From assembly GCA_017353855.1 (NCBI GenBank), contig JAFMSA010000362.1:1-5138 (forward strand): a stretch of DNA of 5,138 bases, given 5' to 3'. Each line of letters starts with the position of its first letter. Positions within the stretch are counted from its first letter, which is position 1. The notes below the pieces were generated by a model, which was given only the letters and a program-made list of their open reading frames with translations, did no database searches and was not told the origin of the DNA. Positions 5,058 through 5,138 of the stretch are shown in pieces. This stretch comes from Alphaproteobacteria bacterium (GTDB lineage Bacteria; Pseudomonadota; Alphaproteobacteria; ATCC43930; CGMCC-115725). A program made the translations under genes and the position numbers.

Positions 5058-5071
5058 AAAATTCACCCTCG

Positions 5072-5087
5072 CGGCAGGTTGCTGCCG
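5072..5087. repeat. Small perfect hairpin in the leader region of the LLM operon
   Basis: CGGCAG and CTGCCG arms (6 bp) surround a four-base loop, 25-40 bases upstream of the first LLM start. A second short repeat, CCGG-AGA-CCGG (5085-5095), overlaps it. It could be an operator or a leader structure. I could not find a convincing -35/-10 pair in 5048-5138, and minus-strand frames entering from the right end stop at 5124 and 5063, so an upstream gene may end here. Confidence 0.35.
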
Positions 5088-5138
5088 GAGACCGGTTTAC
5101 GCAAGGGAGGCCGGGCGCGCTCTCTAAATCCGTTCATA

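Noticed and set aside
4356..5066. 236-codon minus-strand frame overlapping the Rv2161c-type gene
   Set aside because: It is a shifted-frame shadow with Arg/Gly/Ala-rich translation; the motifs are in the other frame.
5063..5137. Short minus-strand frame beginning with ATG at the right edge
   Set aside because: 24 codons, Arg/Pro-rich, no support. It could be the tail of an upstream gene, but another frame ending at 5124 is equally possible.

Overview
This is a GC-rich bacterial window, about two-thirds G+C by eye. It most resembles a proteobacterium, probably an alphaproteobacterium. The evidence is a NudC-type Nudix N-terminus containing FAGNPLDR, a protein with DUF2937-like architecture, a YfcG-type glutathione transferase, strong GGAGG ribosome binding sites and GC-rich third codon positions. 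The taxonomic placement is inference; no rRNA or other marker gene is present. I see no tRNA, CRISPR array, insertion sequence or phage gene.

Layout. At the left edge (1-51, minus) lies the first part of a gene that reads like a NAD+ diphosphatase (NudC). Divergent from it are two plus-strand genes: a two-helix membrane protein resembling DUF2937 (166-726) and an 82-residue soluble protein of unknown function (794-1042). These converge on a minus-strand nu-class (YfcG-like) glutathione transferase (1079-1801). That gene has a good -35/-10 promoter candidate, and an inverted repeat sits over its likely transcription start. Next on the minus strand is a 240-residue Fe(II)/2-oxoglutarate dioxygenase of the isoleucine-dioxygenase type (1933-2655), with a small hairpin plus T-run after its stop.

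Positions 2656-3180 hold no gene I can support. This is the least explained part of the window, with an unusually dense set of inverted repeats. The right end is a two-gene minus-strand operon: an Rv2161c-type luciferase-like (LLM) oxidoreductase (4220-5047), then an Rv3520c-type LLM oxidoreductase (3181-4218), with one base between stop and start.

How the genes fit together. The two LLM flavin/F420 oxidoreductases are clearly co-expressed. The dioxygenase and the glutathione transferase lie downstream in the same orientation but have their own candidate signals. The set is typical accessory redox and small-molecule metabolism; the sequence shows no substrate or pathway. Nothing here is clearly a new system. 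The best leads are the structured non-coding stretch, the unassigned dioxygenase, and the coupled LLM pair whose cofactor (F420 or FMN) cannot be read from sequence.
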